Part shown: in pieces, positions 22,856-35,905 of the stretch
Position numbering within the stretch: the first letter of the stretch is position 1
Layout of the letters: each line of letters opens with the position of its first letter
Program-made: the position numbers and the translations under genes
Origin: Pocillopora verrucosa
Lineage: Eukaryota; Cnidaria; Anthozoa; Scleractinia; Pocilloporidae
NCBI RefSeq assembly: GCF_036669915.1
Contig: NC_089321.1
Location: forward strand, 16,258,093 to 16,322,092
Reading direction: 5' to 3'
Length of the DNA: 64,000 nt
The notes under the pieces: generated by a model
What the model saw: only the letters and a program-made list of their open reading frames with translations
Databases searched by the model: none
What the model was told of the DNA's origin: nothing

Positions 22856-23315
22856 AACAAGTAAGTAACTCAGCTGGTAAAGATCCAAACTTCCTTCTCA
22901 AGCCAGCCAGCAACATAGTAATATAACTGCGTCGTTAACGTGCCATAATGTTACCTGCTGTTACCGTCATTAACTTTTCTGCATTCACAACCGCTTAGAG
23001 CCCGTCTTGTGTCTGAAAACATTAAATGAATCTTAACAACAAAGATGAGGTTTTCAGAACAAATAATAAACAAGTATTAATTGCCTCAAGTTCACGAATT
23101 AGATCTTGTCGGGGCGGAGAGGCTTTCAGCAAAGAATCCTTATAATCAATTTCCTGAGGTTCCAGACATTTCCTCAGACATCATTAAGTTTGAGAGCATT
23201 TCGACAATGCGCACATAGTCTTTTACCAGCTGTTTCTTGGTTCTTTTTTTAGAAATCATAATGATCTTCATATTACAATGCGGTTTAATAAAGGTTTTTG
23301 CTTAACATTTTTCAG
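22856..23315 (+). other. Probable 3' UTR intron of gene A
   Basis: Five bases after the stop is a strong donor (gtaagt at 22861). A good acceptor (ttttcag) ends at 23315. Splicing here would place the rest of the 3' UTR at 23316 onward. A junction this close behind the stop would not be expected to trigger nonsense-mediated decay. This is inferred from splice consensus only. Confidence 0.5.
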
Positions 23316-23455
23316 GATGCTTGAAGAAGAAGCTGGATGAGAGAGTCTGGAAGGCAATATTTAGAGTTTAAATATAAGGAGAACCTAAACTTTGTAATCC
23401 GCCTGCTACATGCTTTGCATGACTTTTTTAGAAGGTTATGTCTTAACTACAGATG

Positions 23456-23461
23456 AATAAA
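23456..23461 (+). terminator. Polyadenylation signal of gene A
   Basis: A canonical AATAAA lies about 600 bp past the stop, or about 145 nt if the UTR intron is removed. Cleavage would fall inside the edge of the neighbouring Penelope-like remnant. Confidence 0.6.
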
Positions 23462-23467
23462 GGGATT

Positions 23468-23682
23468 AAGTTTCCAAAGAAACTGTGGTGCTGGAGAGTA
23501 TAACAGGGTAATTTAGTATTATCAACTGAGTTAATAACGTCAATTGGCCACCAAAAAAGAGTTTCGAAGCTGAAGTTTCGAGCGTTAGCCCTTCGTCAGA
23601 GCGAAAGAAGAGGGGCTAACGTCCGAAACGTCAGCCTTAAAACCCTTTACAGTAGCCAATTTGCGTTATCAACTTAGCTGAC
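23468..23682 (-). mobile_element. Penelope-like terminal-repeat remnant
   Basis: An inverted-orientation end (CAAAGAAACTGTGGTGCTGG) is followed by two opposed arms, with a minus-strand hammerhead-like core at 23569-23602 that reads GAAACTTC instead of GAAACGTC. The plus-strand arm keeps stem II and GAAACGTC but not the CTGACGA box. No coding sequence remains. Confidence 0.7.
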
Positions 23683-26600
23683 AATACTATATTAAACTCT
23701 TAACTACAGAAACAAATTCAGTTCTAATTTACTGGGATGGAGACAGATCGTTTATTTCCAATAGGCTGAGGCCTCTGTCTCTGTTTGAGCACAATTCCTT
23801 TCCAGTCTCCTCAAGTAAATCTTCCTTTGCTTGGCCAAGTTAGAATCCATAGCGAAAAGCCTAAAAGTTTAACCGTGACTCGGCTCGAAAAAAACTATTT
23901 CATATTTATTTTTAATTTTTTTTCCATATAATTTCGTGGATATGTTCTGCAGATTTACACTAAATTTCGGGAAATATGCTTTGACCATAAGTGAACTCTT
24001 TCGTCCGATTGTCTCTTTGTGTACTTTTTCGTTTTAGTCAATAAGGAGTACGGCTGATTAAGGCTTAACACTACCTGATTGTGCGGGCTATTCTTTCCAT
24101 ATAGTTAGGGTTCCAAGGTTTCCCTCTTGATTTAGGTTACTTCCCACCTTCAGAGGCCGGAAATCGATTTTTCTTTTACTTAGCTAACCTGAATTCAAAC
24201 ATTCAACCTAACGTTTCTATTAAAAAAAAATTTGAAATCTTTAAAAACACTCAAGATATTTAGAAAAACATATTTTCAAGTGAAAGTTAACAAATCAGTA
24301 AGGTGTCATAATCTCGGACCTGCGCGAAATCCCTAAGGGAATTTCCGCGGCAGCCGCTCATGCTGGGACTCGTTTTTTCATGTTATTTCCATATTTTGTT
24401 TACACCGCGCACTTTACTTAATTCACACGTGGAAGCTCTTTGCTTCTGGAAAGACCTTTGTTTATGGAAAAACCAGAGACGGAAGAAATTCCTTGGTAAA
24501 AAAAGGGAAAAAAAGGCCCAAAGATGAAAGAAAAAGTACCATTCTATCAAGAAAATGGAAAATGTGAAAGCGACTAGTATTGGCGGAGCTACACGCTGGC
24601 GTCCAGATTTCGAACATAAAGGTCGCCGTCAAACCAAAATTTGCCATACATAATGTTAAAAACGAGGTTTCCTTTTCTTTATGCAAGTACCAGCCTTGAT
24701 ACAAAAACATTAAAAATCACCTCGAATCGTAATTATGAGAGCTGGTTGTCGATTCAAGTCGTCCTTCTCAACGCCTTACTAAGCGATCGAGATTCAAAAA
24801 AACATGTCTGCAATGGGTCACTTTTCCCGGGAAATCTTAATCCATCGTCATTTACGCCAGGAGTTCCCCCTGTCCCATTGGTTTGCGGTTAATCTCCTGG
24901 CGTGGCGCGAGTTGTTTGCGAACCGTTTATAAGCTAAAATCTCTCATTTGATTTTGGGAGGAATACAACCACTTTGAACGGATTTATAGGGTATATAGAT
25001 TTCACCGATTTTCGTCAGATTTCGCCAAAACATTCAAGGAATAATGACAAACAAACACATGTCGGGAAATTTTGATATTTGAAATATTTGTCCCGTGGTG
25101 TCCATTTACGCAATACGCCTTGATGTCTTGTGAGGAAGACAGTGAAGCCATTTTGCTCGTGCTACGGCGTTCGATACCCAATAAATTCAATAGCAGAACT
25201 TTCGGTCGTTTCACGCCTTACCGGCTCCTGACACTTCCATAAAAGAAAAGTCGCTTAAAGTATATTTTTATGGTAATCTGCAGTAAGTAAGCTTTCGTCT
25301 GATGTACAGTTTGCAAGGATTTTAGTGGAACTGGCGCGCTTAGGAATGTTTTCCCGAAGGACCTCCGCGAAGGTGGGAAGTAAGCTTAAGTCTAAGTTTG
25401 CATGAAGTCAAGTTCTTATAAGACTTAAGTCCAAAATTTTGAATGTTCTGTTTTTGTGTCGGATTACGGAAGCTTTCATATCGTTTCTCGAAGTAGTGGT
25501 GTTTGAATACTTAGTCAGAGATTTTGAGTTGTTCAAGTCTACTTGATTGTTTTGTATTCTTGAAGATTCCAAGGCCTACAAGACCACACATGCAGTCATT
25601 TTTTCTCACTAGTGGGTAGCCCTTGGCTTTTTTTCAGGGCTAAATTCTTGTAAAATAACTCCCATGTGAGTGTTCACGTTTTCATTCTTCGCCGACCTTG
25701 CTGTTATGCTCTTTTTTCAGCTTTGGCAATCGAATGTTAATTGTTTAATTCAAAGAATATTTATTACCTTGTTGTTCAGTTTCGAGAGTCTCGTAAAAGC
25801 TTTGAGATTAGCGTTTGTTAACGAAGTTTTTAAAATCATCCTATGTCATTCGGCCCGGTGCCCACACATGTTTGCCGAAAGAGTATCCAATAATCAACAA
25901 TTATGGCGTGTTCTAGAGATAGTAGCATGTACTTGGTGGCTTAGACGAGACATACCTACGACCTCGCCAGACTGCCAAGAATATCTTTTTAGTTGTTGTT
26001 GGCGGCTTTGGAATTCGATTAGTGGCAATGATTTTCCCCCATGTTGGGAATAATATTGTATTAACGACTAGGCAAACAATGGAGCTAGTTTCCCAAATTT
26101 GAATGCAGCTAATATGAGTTCTGAAGAGTCTATTTGACCACGTGGACCTGACTCAGGTTTGTAAAACCTGAGTATAGGGCTTCGTTGGAAACCTTAGTCG
26201 AGTCGAATGATGTAAACGGTCACAATTAGAAAAACGAACAAATAATTAAATATATTTGATATTTTCATTTAAGCTGGGTTGACTTTTAATTCTATAATGT
26301 GAAATCTGATAGGGGAAGCATGTTATGACAACTTCGTTGTTATGGGACACATGCAAGAAAGATATTTTATTACGGGCTCTCTTACACTATACATCTTCCG
26401 CTTAAAAAAACGAGCATAACTTGGGACCATTTATTCACCAGACACGTGGTTTTTTTTCTTTGTGTGTTTGTCTCGGGCTAACGTTTTGTTTCTTATTTTC
26501 GTTTCGGAAGTCATTGGGACTTAATCTTTAAGAAGCGGCCTCATTACGAGTCGCGATCTAATTAAATTACCATCAACGATAATTTTTTTGGTCATGAATT

Positions 26601-28842
26601 CCGTCGGAGAGTATCATGTGAAGGATCAATTGATGAATGCGAGAAAGTTCGAATGACGTGATGAATAAAAAACGTGAATAAGGTATAAACATAATTACCG
26701 CTGCGACAGAGATGCAAACCAAGGATATGTTATGTTCATAAGTTAGGATAATGTACTGAGGTCGCAACTTGGACAAAGTTAAGCAGACAAGTTCATTTTA
26801 TTATCCGATAGATATGCGGTTAAATTTATGTCATCAGTTTTCTACGGCGAGTACGGCCCACTTTTCACCGTGGAACTTGGAGAAAACACTCTCCAGGGCA
26901 AATCTCCAAAGGTGTCGTAGGCCAATCCCTACGTAGAATTTTCAAAAAGCGTCAGAATTAGATATAATGAGTCGTTCTGGTGATAAATCTATCATTCAAT
27001 TCAGTGAGCTTCACAGACTCATCCACTTGTCATTTCACTCTTTAACGTTTTCATGAAAAAAAATTTAGCGACTAGCAAGTGAGCCCAAACGCTATAAGTA
27101 AATTCTGTACATTCTGTCTTTGTAAAAGGAAGGAAGGAATGCATAATTGAACATCGTCGGTATCTTTCGTCGGGATCTTTCATGTTTGGAAGGTTGGAAC
27201 GAGGGAGTCGGGCTTTCATTCAATTCCTACACGCTCTCTTCCCCATGTTAAATAGCATGAGGGCACAGACGTTGCAGAAAGCTTACCGGTAAATTCAAGC
27301 TAAACTCAGAAATATCTTTTGAACAAGTTTCTAAATATTTGGCACATTCCTAACATGCAACCCTAAAGCTTCTACTAAAATTAACAACCCTTATCATATC
27401 GGATTCCGTGATTAAAATACCTCAACGAAACGCAGGTTTTATCGACAATTTGTCAATGAGCTATCAGGTAGTCAGTCACTAATGTATCGGAGATAAACAG
27501 AAAGAAACTCAAACTTAACAGTGTAAAATATGAGAAAAAACTGGTCCTAGTACTCTCCTGAATGTGGGCGACCTTCCTGCATGGGGTCACCATGATATTC
27601 ATGCATCCAAGCCCCACAATACCACCATGTTCACGCAATACCAACCAAGCATACCGTCGACGTTTGGTTGATGGTTTTGTAAACAAGTTGTATAAACTGA
27701 TTTCCCAGATGAATTGAAAAGTAATATTCTAGGAGTACAGAGCAAAGGTTTCCTGTACCACAAATTACCGCATTTACGTGTTGGACGAAAACTTATAAGT
27801 CATCAAGATTTGTGGCCAACGAAATATTGACATGGGTTCTCTTGATAGCTTTGGCAAACAAATTATCTCTCGAAATAGGACGAATCTCCAGAGGCCTCAA
27901 TTTAAGTTTATGGTTGTTTGGATTGTTCCAACGGATTTTATGAAGCTGATTGGAGATCACTCGGTCAAATTAAAAATATCTCAATGTGTTTTCGTCTCTG
28001 TGTTTACATTATAGATATCTATGATGAAATCTCTAGAGGAACAATCTCGCAAATATCGCTTTAATTTGCGTCATCTACTCTTTAACAAAACGATAATCAA
28101 AAAAACGTTAGAAATGTATTCACTTAAGCTCCAAGAGTTGCAACTTTACTCTCGTTGACAGAAGCTGTGGTGTCAACATTGTCTAGCTAACAGCTTCAAA
28201 GAACAGCGAGGAATGTTCCATCAATGCCATAAAAGAAATAGTTCCTTTACGTTCACAGGTAAAATTCTTCCCACCCAGTAAGTTACCCTTCACTTTTGTC
28301 TATAATAATCAACGTGGAAAACTGCTGAGAAACCAGGAGGAAGATCACCAAGTCCAGAAGGGCTGTGTGAAGAGAAAGAGAACTCAATGCAACAACGATT
28401 TCCTGTATAATTGCGTTGCGAACCCAATGAGCACTGTACATTACAAATAAAATTTATGCTGCGACTAAACAACATCCTGAAAAACTAAAGTTGAAATGCT
28501 GGTACGTTGGTTTGCTTCGACTCTTTAGAAAGTTTCGAACGGTGAAAATATACGTATTGTGTTGACAAATTTTTTAATGTGATTGGACAACAACAAGCAT
28601 CCATTGACGAATAAAGACTTCTAGGAACAAAATAACGTTTGTTATCAGCCGTGGACTCATTCGTTACTTTGCGACTCTCGGGCGGCATAGACGATGATGA
28701 CGATGACAGTGAACAATCAACACCTCACCAGGAGTGTGTAGCGCACATGGACCTTAAAGACGCATCACGTTTTTCGCAGTTCTAGTGAGACAGGTTGTCA
28801 CCCAATGACAGTTGTCCGTCATTGTTACTCTTGGTGACCCTC
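23683..28842. other. Intergenic gap between gene A and gene B
   Basis: About 5.2 kb of AT-rich sequence. Open frames on both strands are short, have no recognisable domain and lack plausible splice partners. I see no RNA gene here. Enhancers for gene B could lie in it, but nothing in the bases identifies one. Confidence 0.5.
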
Positions 28843-28850
28843 ATAAATAT
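28843..28850 (+). promoter_or_regulatory. TATA-like box upstream of gene B
   Basis: ATAAATAT lies about 290 bp upstream of the gene-B start codon. A start site 25-30 bp downstream would give a 5' UTR of about 255 nt. It is supported only by motif and position. Confidence 0.3.
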
Positions 28851-29130
28851 AAACTTGGATACCACGGATGCACTGTCACTTTGGGGCAAAATAACCAAAA
28901 CGTATCCCTTGGATCAAACTCTTTGTCTGCAATTCGAGACGGTTGACAAAATTTCCAAGCTGTGGTAAAACAGAAAGTTGACCACATAAAACCACACCTG
29001 GATTCCTTGTTGAAACGTTTTTGGGTCGGCTTTTCTTAAGCTCCGACCTTTCAGCGCTTCATTGAATACAAGTCGCAGTTTATTCTAACGGTTCATACTC
29101 GGTCAAGCCCACGATGTAACTTCATCCAAG

Positions 29131-29209
29131 ATGAAGGGGAAAATTCGGATGTTTCTTCGCCGGGTTTTGACTTTAGTGATCGTATTTTTCCAGCTTTCAG
29201 CAACACAAG
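29131..29209 (+). CDS. Gene B start exon: signal peptide
   Basis: The ATG has a purine at -3 (CAAGATG). The 26 encoded residues have a basic N-region (MKGKIRMFLRR), a hydrophobic core (VLTLVIVF) and a small-residue end (SATQ), the classic order of a secretory signal peptide. The exon closes in phase 1 with donor gttagt at 29210, matching the entry phase of the VWA exons. No other start with a signal peptide is visible before B1. Confidence 0.75.
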
Positions 29210-32200
29210 GTTAGTTATCAATGTTTTGTTATTGATGGTCAGTTATTTAACAAAATCCACCGAGATAATACAAATTGCTTCCACTTCAAAATCGCACTGC
29301 ATCTATGAAAATTTTACATATTTCCCCTTAAAGGCGTTCTCTCGGGTCTTTTGCCAACCATTACATCTTACGATTCTTTAGCAAACCAACATGAAAGCCA
29401 CAAACCGTTCAAAGCACATTTTTTTCGCTACTAAGCCATTATTGATTAAAGATACTGAAAACCAACAAAATGTGGCCAAAAGTCAATTCTGTTGTCTTTA
29501 GATCTCAATAACTAAAAATAACTTTCGATAGTGAATATTACTATTCATGCGGCCATCATGAACTAAAGGTCAGTTAGCAATGTATGTGGTGCTACCTTTA
29601 TCCATAAGATGTGCTTTGGCTGTATATTTTGGTTCTCCACAACCGGAAGCGATCCTTCCTCTTTTGGTTTTGATAGTCACGCAGCTTTGTATCCTATGTG
29701 GGTAATGTTTTTTAAGACAACAAAAGCTACAAAATGTTACTTTCGCTTTTCTTATAGTTTGTCTCTCGATTATCCTCGTTATTTCTTTCTTTTCCGCGAC
29801 TGTTTAGAATTAAAAGAGGATAAAAACTCTCTAACGAAGCACGCGAGTTAGATTTTTTTAACCTTTTTTTAGAATAATTCCTTTATCAAAGTCATTGTAC
29901 GTAAGCATGTCTTGAAGTGTTGACATTTGGTTCTAGCGAAAGAAACGCTTATTGGAAAAGGGCAGACAGTTTTTGAAGACCAGACAATAAGCAAAAAAAA
30001 TAAACTGGGAAATTTCATATGATTTAGTCAATAGTTGAAAATATGAGATCGGTTTTGTTGTTGTTTGAATATTTTCATGTTCATTTGATCGCTCATTTGT
30101 TTGCTTTTCTGATTATTTTTTCGTATTTGGTGGCATCTTTAAGGAATGTTCTGTTAAAAAATCTCTTTTTAGATTATTTACGTGGGATGGGTGCGAAGAT
30201 AAGTTTCATCACGGGTATCCCAAGCTCCTTCTACGAGTACATCTGTACCATATGCTAATTACGTAACAGAATATTGCATTGGGAAAGAGGTTGCATTTAG
30301 AGACCGAAAACGTGCGGGATTTAACCCACGAGATAGCTAACCTAGTAAGAGTTAGAGAACTCTCGTACAAAAAAATTTATATTTAAAGTCAAGGACAGTG
30401 AGACCGAAACAGACCGAAACAGCTCGCCAACAATCGACTCAAGAATCCCACCGGAGACAAAGAATCAAACAACTAGGGGGAGGTCAGCTTTTTTTTTTTT
30501 TTTTTTTTTAAATTCCATTTACATCCCGCATAAATGTTTGGATACCGAATAGGGCCTTTTGCCCATAGGAATACTGTTCTTGCATCTCTGCTTTTGCGCT
30601 ATTACGACATACACCAAATGTACTTGTTAATCGAGCATAGCCTACCTGTGGTCGTTTTTGGAAGAAGTTCTCACATTTACCACTTTGGTATTAAAGGGAA
30701 TGTCTATTCACAACTTTATTGGAACTCCTTGACTCTCTCTCTACCATGTACGATTATTATCTGCCATATTGGGGCAAACAGGTCAAACATGCGTGTCCTT
30801 AGCAGACAACGAAAAATAAACGGAATTCCTCGGTTTCCTTTTATGAGAAACATGCTAAGGCTAATGAAATGTTTGAGGCGCGTAAATTTGCCGACTTCAA
30901 TAGGGTAAATGGAATATGCGATTTGGGAAAGCCTCCTCCAAGTTGTAAGCCAGTATTGTCTTATTTTTGAGTGCTTTGCACGATTGAAGAGTGGTCAATT
31001 GAGATCAGAGGGCAAGGATTTTGTTTGACTTGTCTTTACCTCGTGTTGGGCATATAAATACCCCATAGAGAGAGATATATATTCTTTCACTGATTTTAAG
31101 GTACCATTGTTCAAGAAGATATATGACATATGATTGCTTGTTGAGGAGACAGAATTGATAAATTAAACGAAACACTTTAGTACGATATCTCAATGGCTCA
31201 ATTAATTCCGTAAAGGGAAACGGTTGTAATTAAATCTACACTTATCACGATCTATTGCGAAACAACAATTTAATGCCTGAGATCAATCGCTTTTAGTTCG
31301 GTTGTTGTTATGAACAGTGGCCAAGATTTATGAACACCTTCAATCACCCAAACATTCAACGATTCGGTTATCTTGAAACAAATTTTTCAAAGCCTTTTAG
31401 TTTTCATGAAATATAGCACCTTTTAAGGTAGTAATTCTGACCATCTGTGGGGATTAACACGAATATATTTTTTTTAATAATAAGGCGAAGACATTCCTGA
31501 TTATTGAGTTTTTTAAACGATTAAAGTTCATTCGCTTTATTTTCAAGACGAAATTTTTATGTAGTCCATCTAGTAGTTTTTGTAATTATGCTCCTCAATT
31601 ATTAGCTGCTCTTTTATCGCTGATTTTTTTCGTACAAAGAGGACTTGTAAATGAATAAATAAAATGGTAACCAATCAGTGCGCAAGAACCCCAAAGAATT
31701 TTCCAGAAAACTCGTCAGGAAAGCCACTCAAAAGAGAGCAATGCGGTTGTGCATTCATTACAGACCTGTAAAATAATTCTTTTAACTAGATTATGCTCAT
31801 TTATTGGAAGGGCGTTGATCTGTTTGCCGACAGATTTGAGTAAAGTTGCCCTCAAAAAAAATATTTACCAAATAAACGGAAACTGAAGAATTCTTCCCCT
31901 CTTGATCAGCTTCTCTCTGTTGACACGACATCTTCTGAGATTGCTTACTTAACCACAGATTGATTCAGTTAATCGGCTTAGATTTTTCTTGGCATGATTT
32001 GGGTTTCACCGAGACCAGATTCGCTGAACTGACATGCCAAAATTAAGGAAATTCGAGACAAAATGATTCTTCAAACTCCCACAAGATTTGAAAGTTTGTT
32101 AAAATTTCGCATCATCCTTCCTCCGTTCCTCTGGCTTAGGCGTTGTTTTTATCAGGGCGAGTAACACATCGCACATTCATCATCAAATATATTTGTTTAT

Positions 32201-33390
32201 TGTAGTTTGTGTCCATGTTAATTTTGGCCCGCCCAAAAGTCCCTGTCTTTCCCAGTTTAGGGATCCAAATCTTAAGGGGACATAACTGCTACCATGGAAA
32301 AAAAAAAGTGCGACAGTTCCACTTTTCGTGCAATTTTCCTAATTCTGCTCGGAAGCGGTCCGAAACGGAGAAAGCATGTCCTATTTGGAGAAGTCGGAAA
32401 TGGGAGAGAGTTTATCACCGTTAATCCTGTTTACTGAGGTGATAAGCTTATGATGACCTAAACAAAAATAGCAACATGCTGAGGAATTGTCTTTTTTCTA
32501 AACATGTAGAATTTTTTTATCTATATTCATCCCATACTTTACAACTTCAAACTCGTTCAAGCTGCGTGATAGTCTAAGAATTTACGTGGTCATGATCAGT
32601 AATATTATCCGACTGAGAATTATTTTTCGACAACTTGACAAATCTGGAAATATCCAAAGGACCGTATTACTAAAGAATTCGAGCCTACCAGAAAAAGAGA
32701 CTTGCACATTACCCATTGCGCTTTATTTTATTTTGTTTTTTAGACTGAATAGTTTATAGACGCTCTGTCAGAGTCACGGGAACACTGGCTCAAGGCGCTG
32801 AAATCTTCCTCTAATTCAATCTTTACGTAGTGTTTTCAGCACCATTTAGAATTGAAATTTCTAATTACGCGTATCTATGTATCTGTGTTTTAGCTTTTCC
32901 ATGTGTTTAAGTATCTAATTATTAGGAAGATTCTAGAACTGTTATTAGGGGGAGGCGGTATTTGCTAATCTAGGGCCTTTTTCTAAGACAACATTTGAAT
33001 CGAAATAACACCAGGGACTCATTTTACTAAAATGTGTATGTTATCCCGTGACAGAGAACTTTCAGTTGTTCCTTGATAGGTTTCATGTATGAACGTTGGA
33101 AACGACTAATCTTGAACATTACTATTGTCTACTGAAATACATAAATGTCTCATACTGATGCAGAACATTATGAGGACACACAAAAGGGCACTGATCATAA
33201 AGTGAACAAAATGGCGTGAAACAGTAATGCTTTGGATGTGTTCATAAAAGAAGATCAAAGCAAAGATATAACTACAAGATCAATTTAAATGTATTAGCTC
33301 CCAAGATCAGCTAACACTTCCATGCGCTCCAAAGGCAGTTTAAGCATCATCGCAATAAATAGATAATTGAATTTGTATAAATAACCTTTT

Positions 33391-33456
33391 AGACTGGCGA
33401 AGGGCTAAAAAGTGGTTAATTTACATGATCAATTCAGCTGATAAAACCAAATTATG
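33391..33456 (+). mobile_element. Short Penelope-like end fragment
   Basis: This fragment reads GACTGGCGAAGGGCTAAAA, then a TTAATTTACATGATCAATTC arm and AGCTGATAAAACCAAATTAT. These parts and their order match the 3' arm of the 42.4-kb element with the hammerhead core reduced. Very degraded. Confidence 0.45.
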
Positions 33457-35201
33457 TGCAATCAATAGAATGTACTGAACGACCTCAGAAGGAATTGGTT
33501 TTCATTGGTTTAATAGCTGTGGGAATCTATTTTAAGATGCAAAAGGAAAATTTTAAAAATTACTGAAAAGGGAAGCAGTTCCAATGATAGGAACAATAGC
33601 TTCACAGGCCAGACTGACCTCTCAACAGCTGTTTATCTAAGAAGCCTGCCCTCAGTTATGAGTTTGAGATAGAAATGCTAAACCCATTAACCTCACTTTA
33701 GATGCCGATTCTTACGATCTCTGTTGTGCACTCGAGATAGTAATCAGTTGTCGAAAGCATAAACTTAACTCCTGTGGAGTTCCCAGAGGAGTTTTTCCAC
33801 AAATATTCGAAAATGTTGCAGGGGAATCGCCTACTATATTCAAAATGAAGCATCACCGTATCGAAAAAAAAAATCTGTTCGAAGATTGGAAAATAAACGA
33901 CTCATTTAGAAATTTACATTTTCAACGTAGATTTGATAACAGATAATGAAAGTAATGCTTTAACACCTGTCTTAATCTCGAACATATGGTGCATAAGCCT
34001 GAATTTTCCTAATAGTTTCTGACACCAAATCTATAGCTTCAGGGCCCATTTTTCTTGTCTATCTCAGACACACGCAGCTCATAAAAATCATTAGCCTTTT
34101 CGGTAGTAGGTTAAAGGACCAGCCCTAGGCGATTTCGGTTGATGCTTCGAATTCTAGAAGCACATCTGGCAGCAAAACGTTTGAATACCAGTTAATGAGA
34201 GAGTTAGAAGATAAAAGCATAGTCTCTGGTACATTCTAGAAGCTGTTGCACAAAAATTAAAGTTCACATTATCTCATTCCATCTCTGACCTTTACCAGAG
34301 TTTTTTTCCTTTTTAAGTTTAATGTCGTTCATCATGTAATACTTAACGATAATACGTGTTGCCGTCCTGAAAAGAATCCGTGACAAAATCTTTTTCTGCA
34401 TGGTCATTAAACAACATTTTGCACTACGAACGAAAAACAGTGAAACAAATGGAGTTGTTTCGGTTGCTTCAGTGGGGATTGATCAGTCAGTTTTTTGAGT
34501 TTGCTTATTTTGCTATTGTCGTTATTTTTGTGTTTTTGTTCTTGTTTTGCTTTCCGGAGGTACAACGGATAGATTCCCTGCTCGTTAATAAGTCGTTGAG
34601 GAGAATCATTTGCATGCGTTTCTAATCTAATTTTTTTTCGTTTCACCTATGCGCATCGGACGTGCAGGTATCTGAGATTTCCAAAGGATCGGCTTTGTGC
34701 CTTTCGTCTCTTGACAGAGATATCAATTGCAAAAGCATGCCCGCAAGGTCTTTCGAGAAAACACGTTCAAACCGTACACTCCGTCACACCCCAGTAAAAA
34801 AAATTTCATACTGCTTACATTAAAACATTTGTAAGAACCGACATGAGGCGAAATGATCGAGCTCACATTATTTGCTCAGAAGCCCACCAACAATTACAAA
34901 AGGGAGAATAGTGAAAAACGCAATATGTTTTACTGTCTGAAAGTAACAGGAAAAAATCCCAAAAATCAAAATTAATTAAGCAAAGACAAAATCACCCGCT
35001 GATTCCTGTTTTTTTGATATGAATTAAGGTCTGGATTTCATAGCTCTTGCAATGGAAGCCAAGAAGGTCTTTCATGTTTTTTTCTTAGTCTGAATTTTAC
35101 ACTGTCATCATCTCATTTTTTTTTTCTGATTGATTTTTCCCATACCTCCGTAATTAATATTCGTGTTATCTTTCTTGAAACTTAAACCGATAATTTACAA
35201 T

Positions 35202-35410
35202 AGCCCTAACCCTTCAACTACCATGATTTCATAGGCAATTCTCCTTACTGTCTACCATGAAAATCATGTGATGTTAGTTTGGAGAATTTGGGATGGGATC
35301 AACCAATAATTTTCTAATTGATATTTTTCTTTACTCTCATTACTTGTCTGCTCGATATCGTACTGATAGTGTAAGGAGAAATTCTGTCTTTGTCAGTAGT
35401 GGGACTTAAA
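35202..35410. mobile_element. Degenerate short inverted-repeat element (MITE-like)
   Basis: The left end is AGCCCTAACCCTTCAACTAC and the right end is GTAGTGGGACTTAAA. The inner opposed segments AATTCTCCTTACTGTCT and AAGGAGAAATTCTGTCT support a terminal-inverted-repeat element of about 210 bp. Its end resembles the ACCCTTTAACTCCC end of the 38.4-kb element. No coding capacity. Confidence 0.5.
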
Positions 35411-35905
35411 AACTTCATCTTGATCTTGGAATGAATTCAAAGAATTTAGAAAATATTCGAGGCAATGAATGTTTCCCTAAATATCCGAATAGGCCAATAG
35501 AGTTCGTGTATGTACCAATGTGAAGTATTTATTTTCTAAGCAACTTGAAGCTTTGTTTCATTTAATTAACGTTCAAGCGAACGCTCGAACACCCGAGAGA
35601 GCATAAAAACCCAGCCCATAACTTGTATCGTTTCTGGGCCCCATAACTTAATTAAGTAACTTGGCAGACTCGAATAATTACTTTTCTTGAAGCAACTATC
35701 AGATCCTTTCAGACAAAACGTGATAGTTGTATATACCTCAACTCGTAATGTTTCTACTCCTGTACATATCCCAAAACCTAAAAAAAAGGACTGCTCCTGG
35801 AATCCACGCAATTCGATGGAGAAGTTATCTTCCCCCGATTATCATAGATCTCAACTAATAGATTGTGACTTATGTGTGAACCATATTTTGCATTATCAGT
35901 CACAG

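Larger units (their letters stand above)
1..23490 (+). other. Gene A extent: multi-VWA protein gene, 3' portion
   Basis: This is the 3' part of a gene whose start lies left of the window. It comprises the tail of one VWA domain and 18 further complete VWA domains on 22 coding exons. All domain-to-domain junctions are phase 1, so every domain is a symmetric in-frame module. The product is probably a secreted extracellular matrix or adhesion protein of collagen-VI/matrilin VWA type, but no collagen, EGF or membrane segment is present here. A2-A18 largely lack MIDAS residues and bracket cysteines, while A19 keeps both. The end is set by a stop at 22853-22855, a likely UTR intron and AATAAA at 23456. 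Confidence 0.8.
29210..35905 (+). other. First intron of gene B (6.7 kb)
   Basis: AT-rich DNA between the signal-peptide exon and B1. It contains a poly-T tract near 30490, a small Penelope-like fragment at 33391 and a short inverted-repeat element near 35202. A further small exon cannot be excluded, but no phase-1 candidate stood out. A long first intron often carries regulatory DNA, though none is identifiable here. Confidence 0.55.

Noticed and set aside
25670-26053. A 127-codon plus-strand frame in the gene gap
   Set aside because: No recognisable domain, AT-driven composition rich in Phe/Leu, and no supporting promoter or splice structure.
27453-27686. A 77-codon minus-strand frame in the gene gap
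   Set aside because: No recognisable domain and no flanking exon evidence; consistent with chance.
28290-28688. Two short minus-strand frames just upstream of gene B
   Set aside because: Cysteine-containing but matching no family I know; too short and without neighbouring exons.
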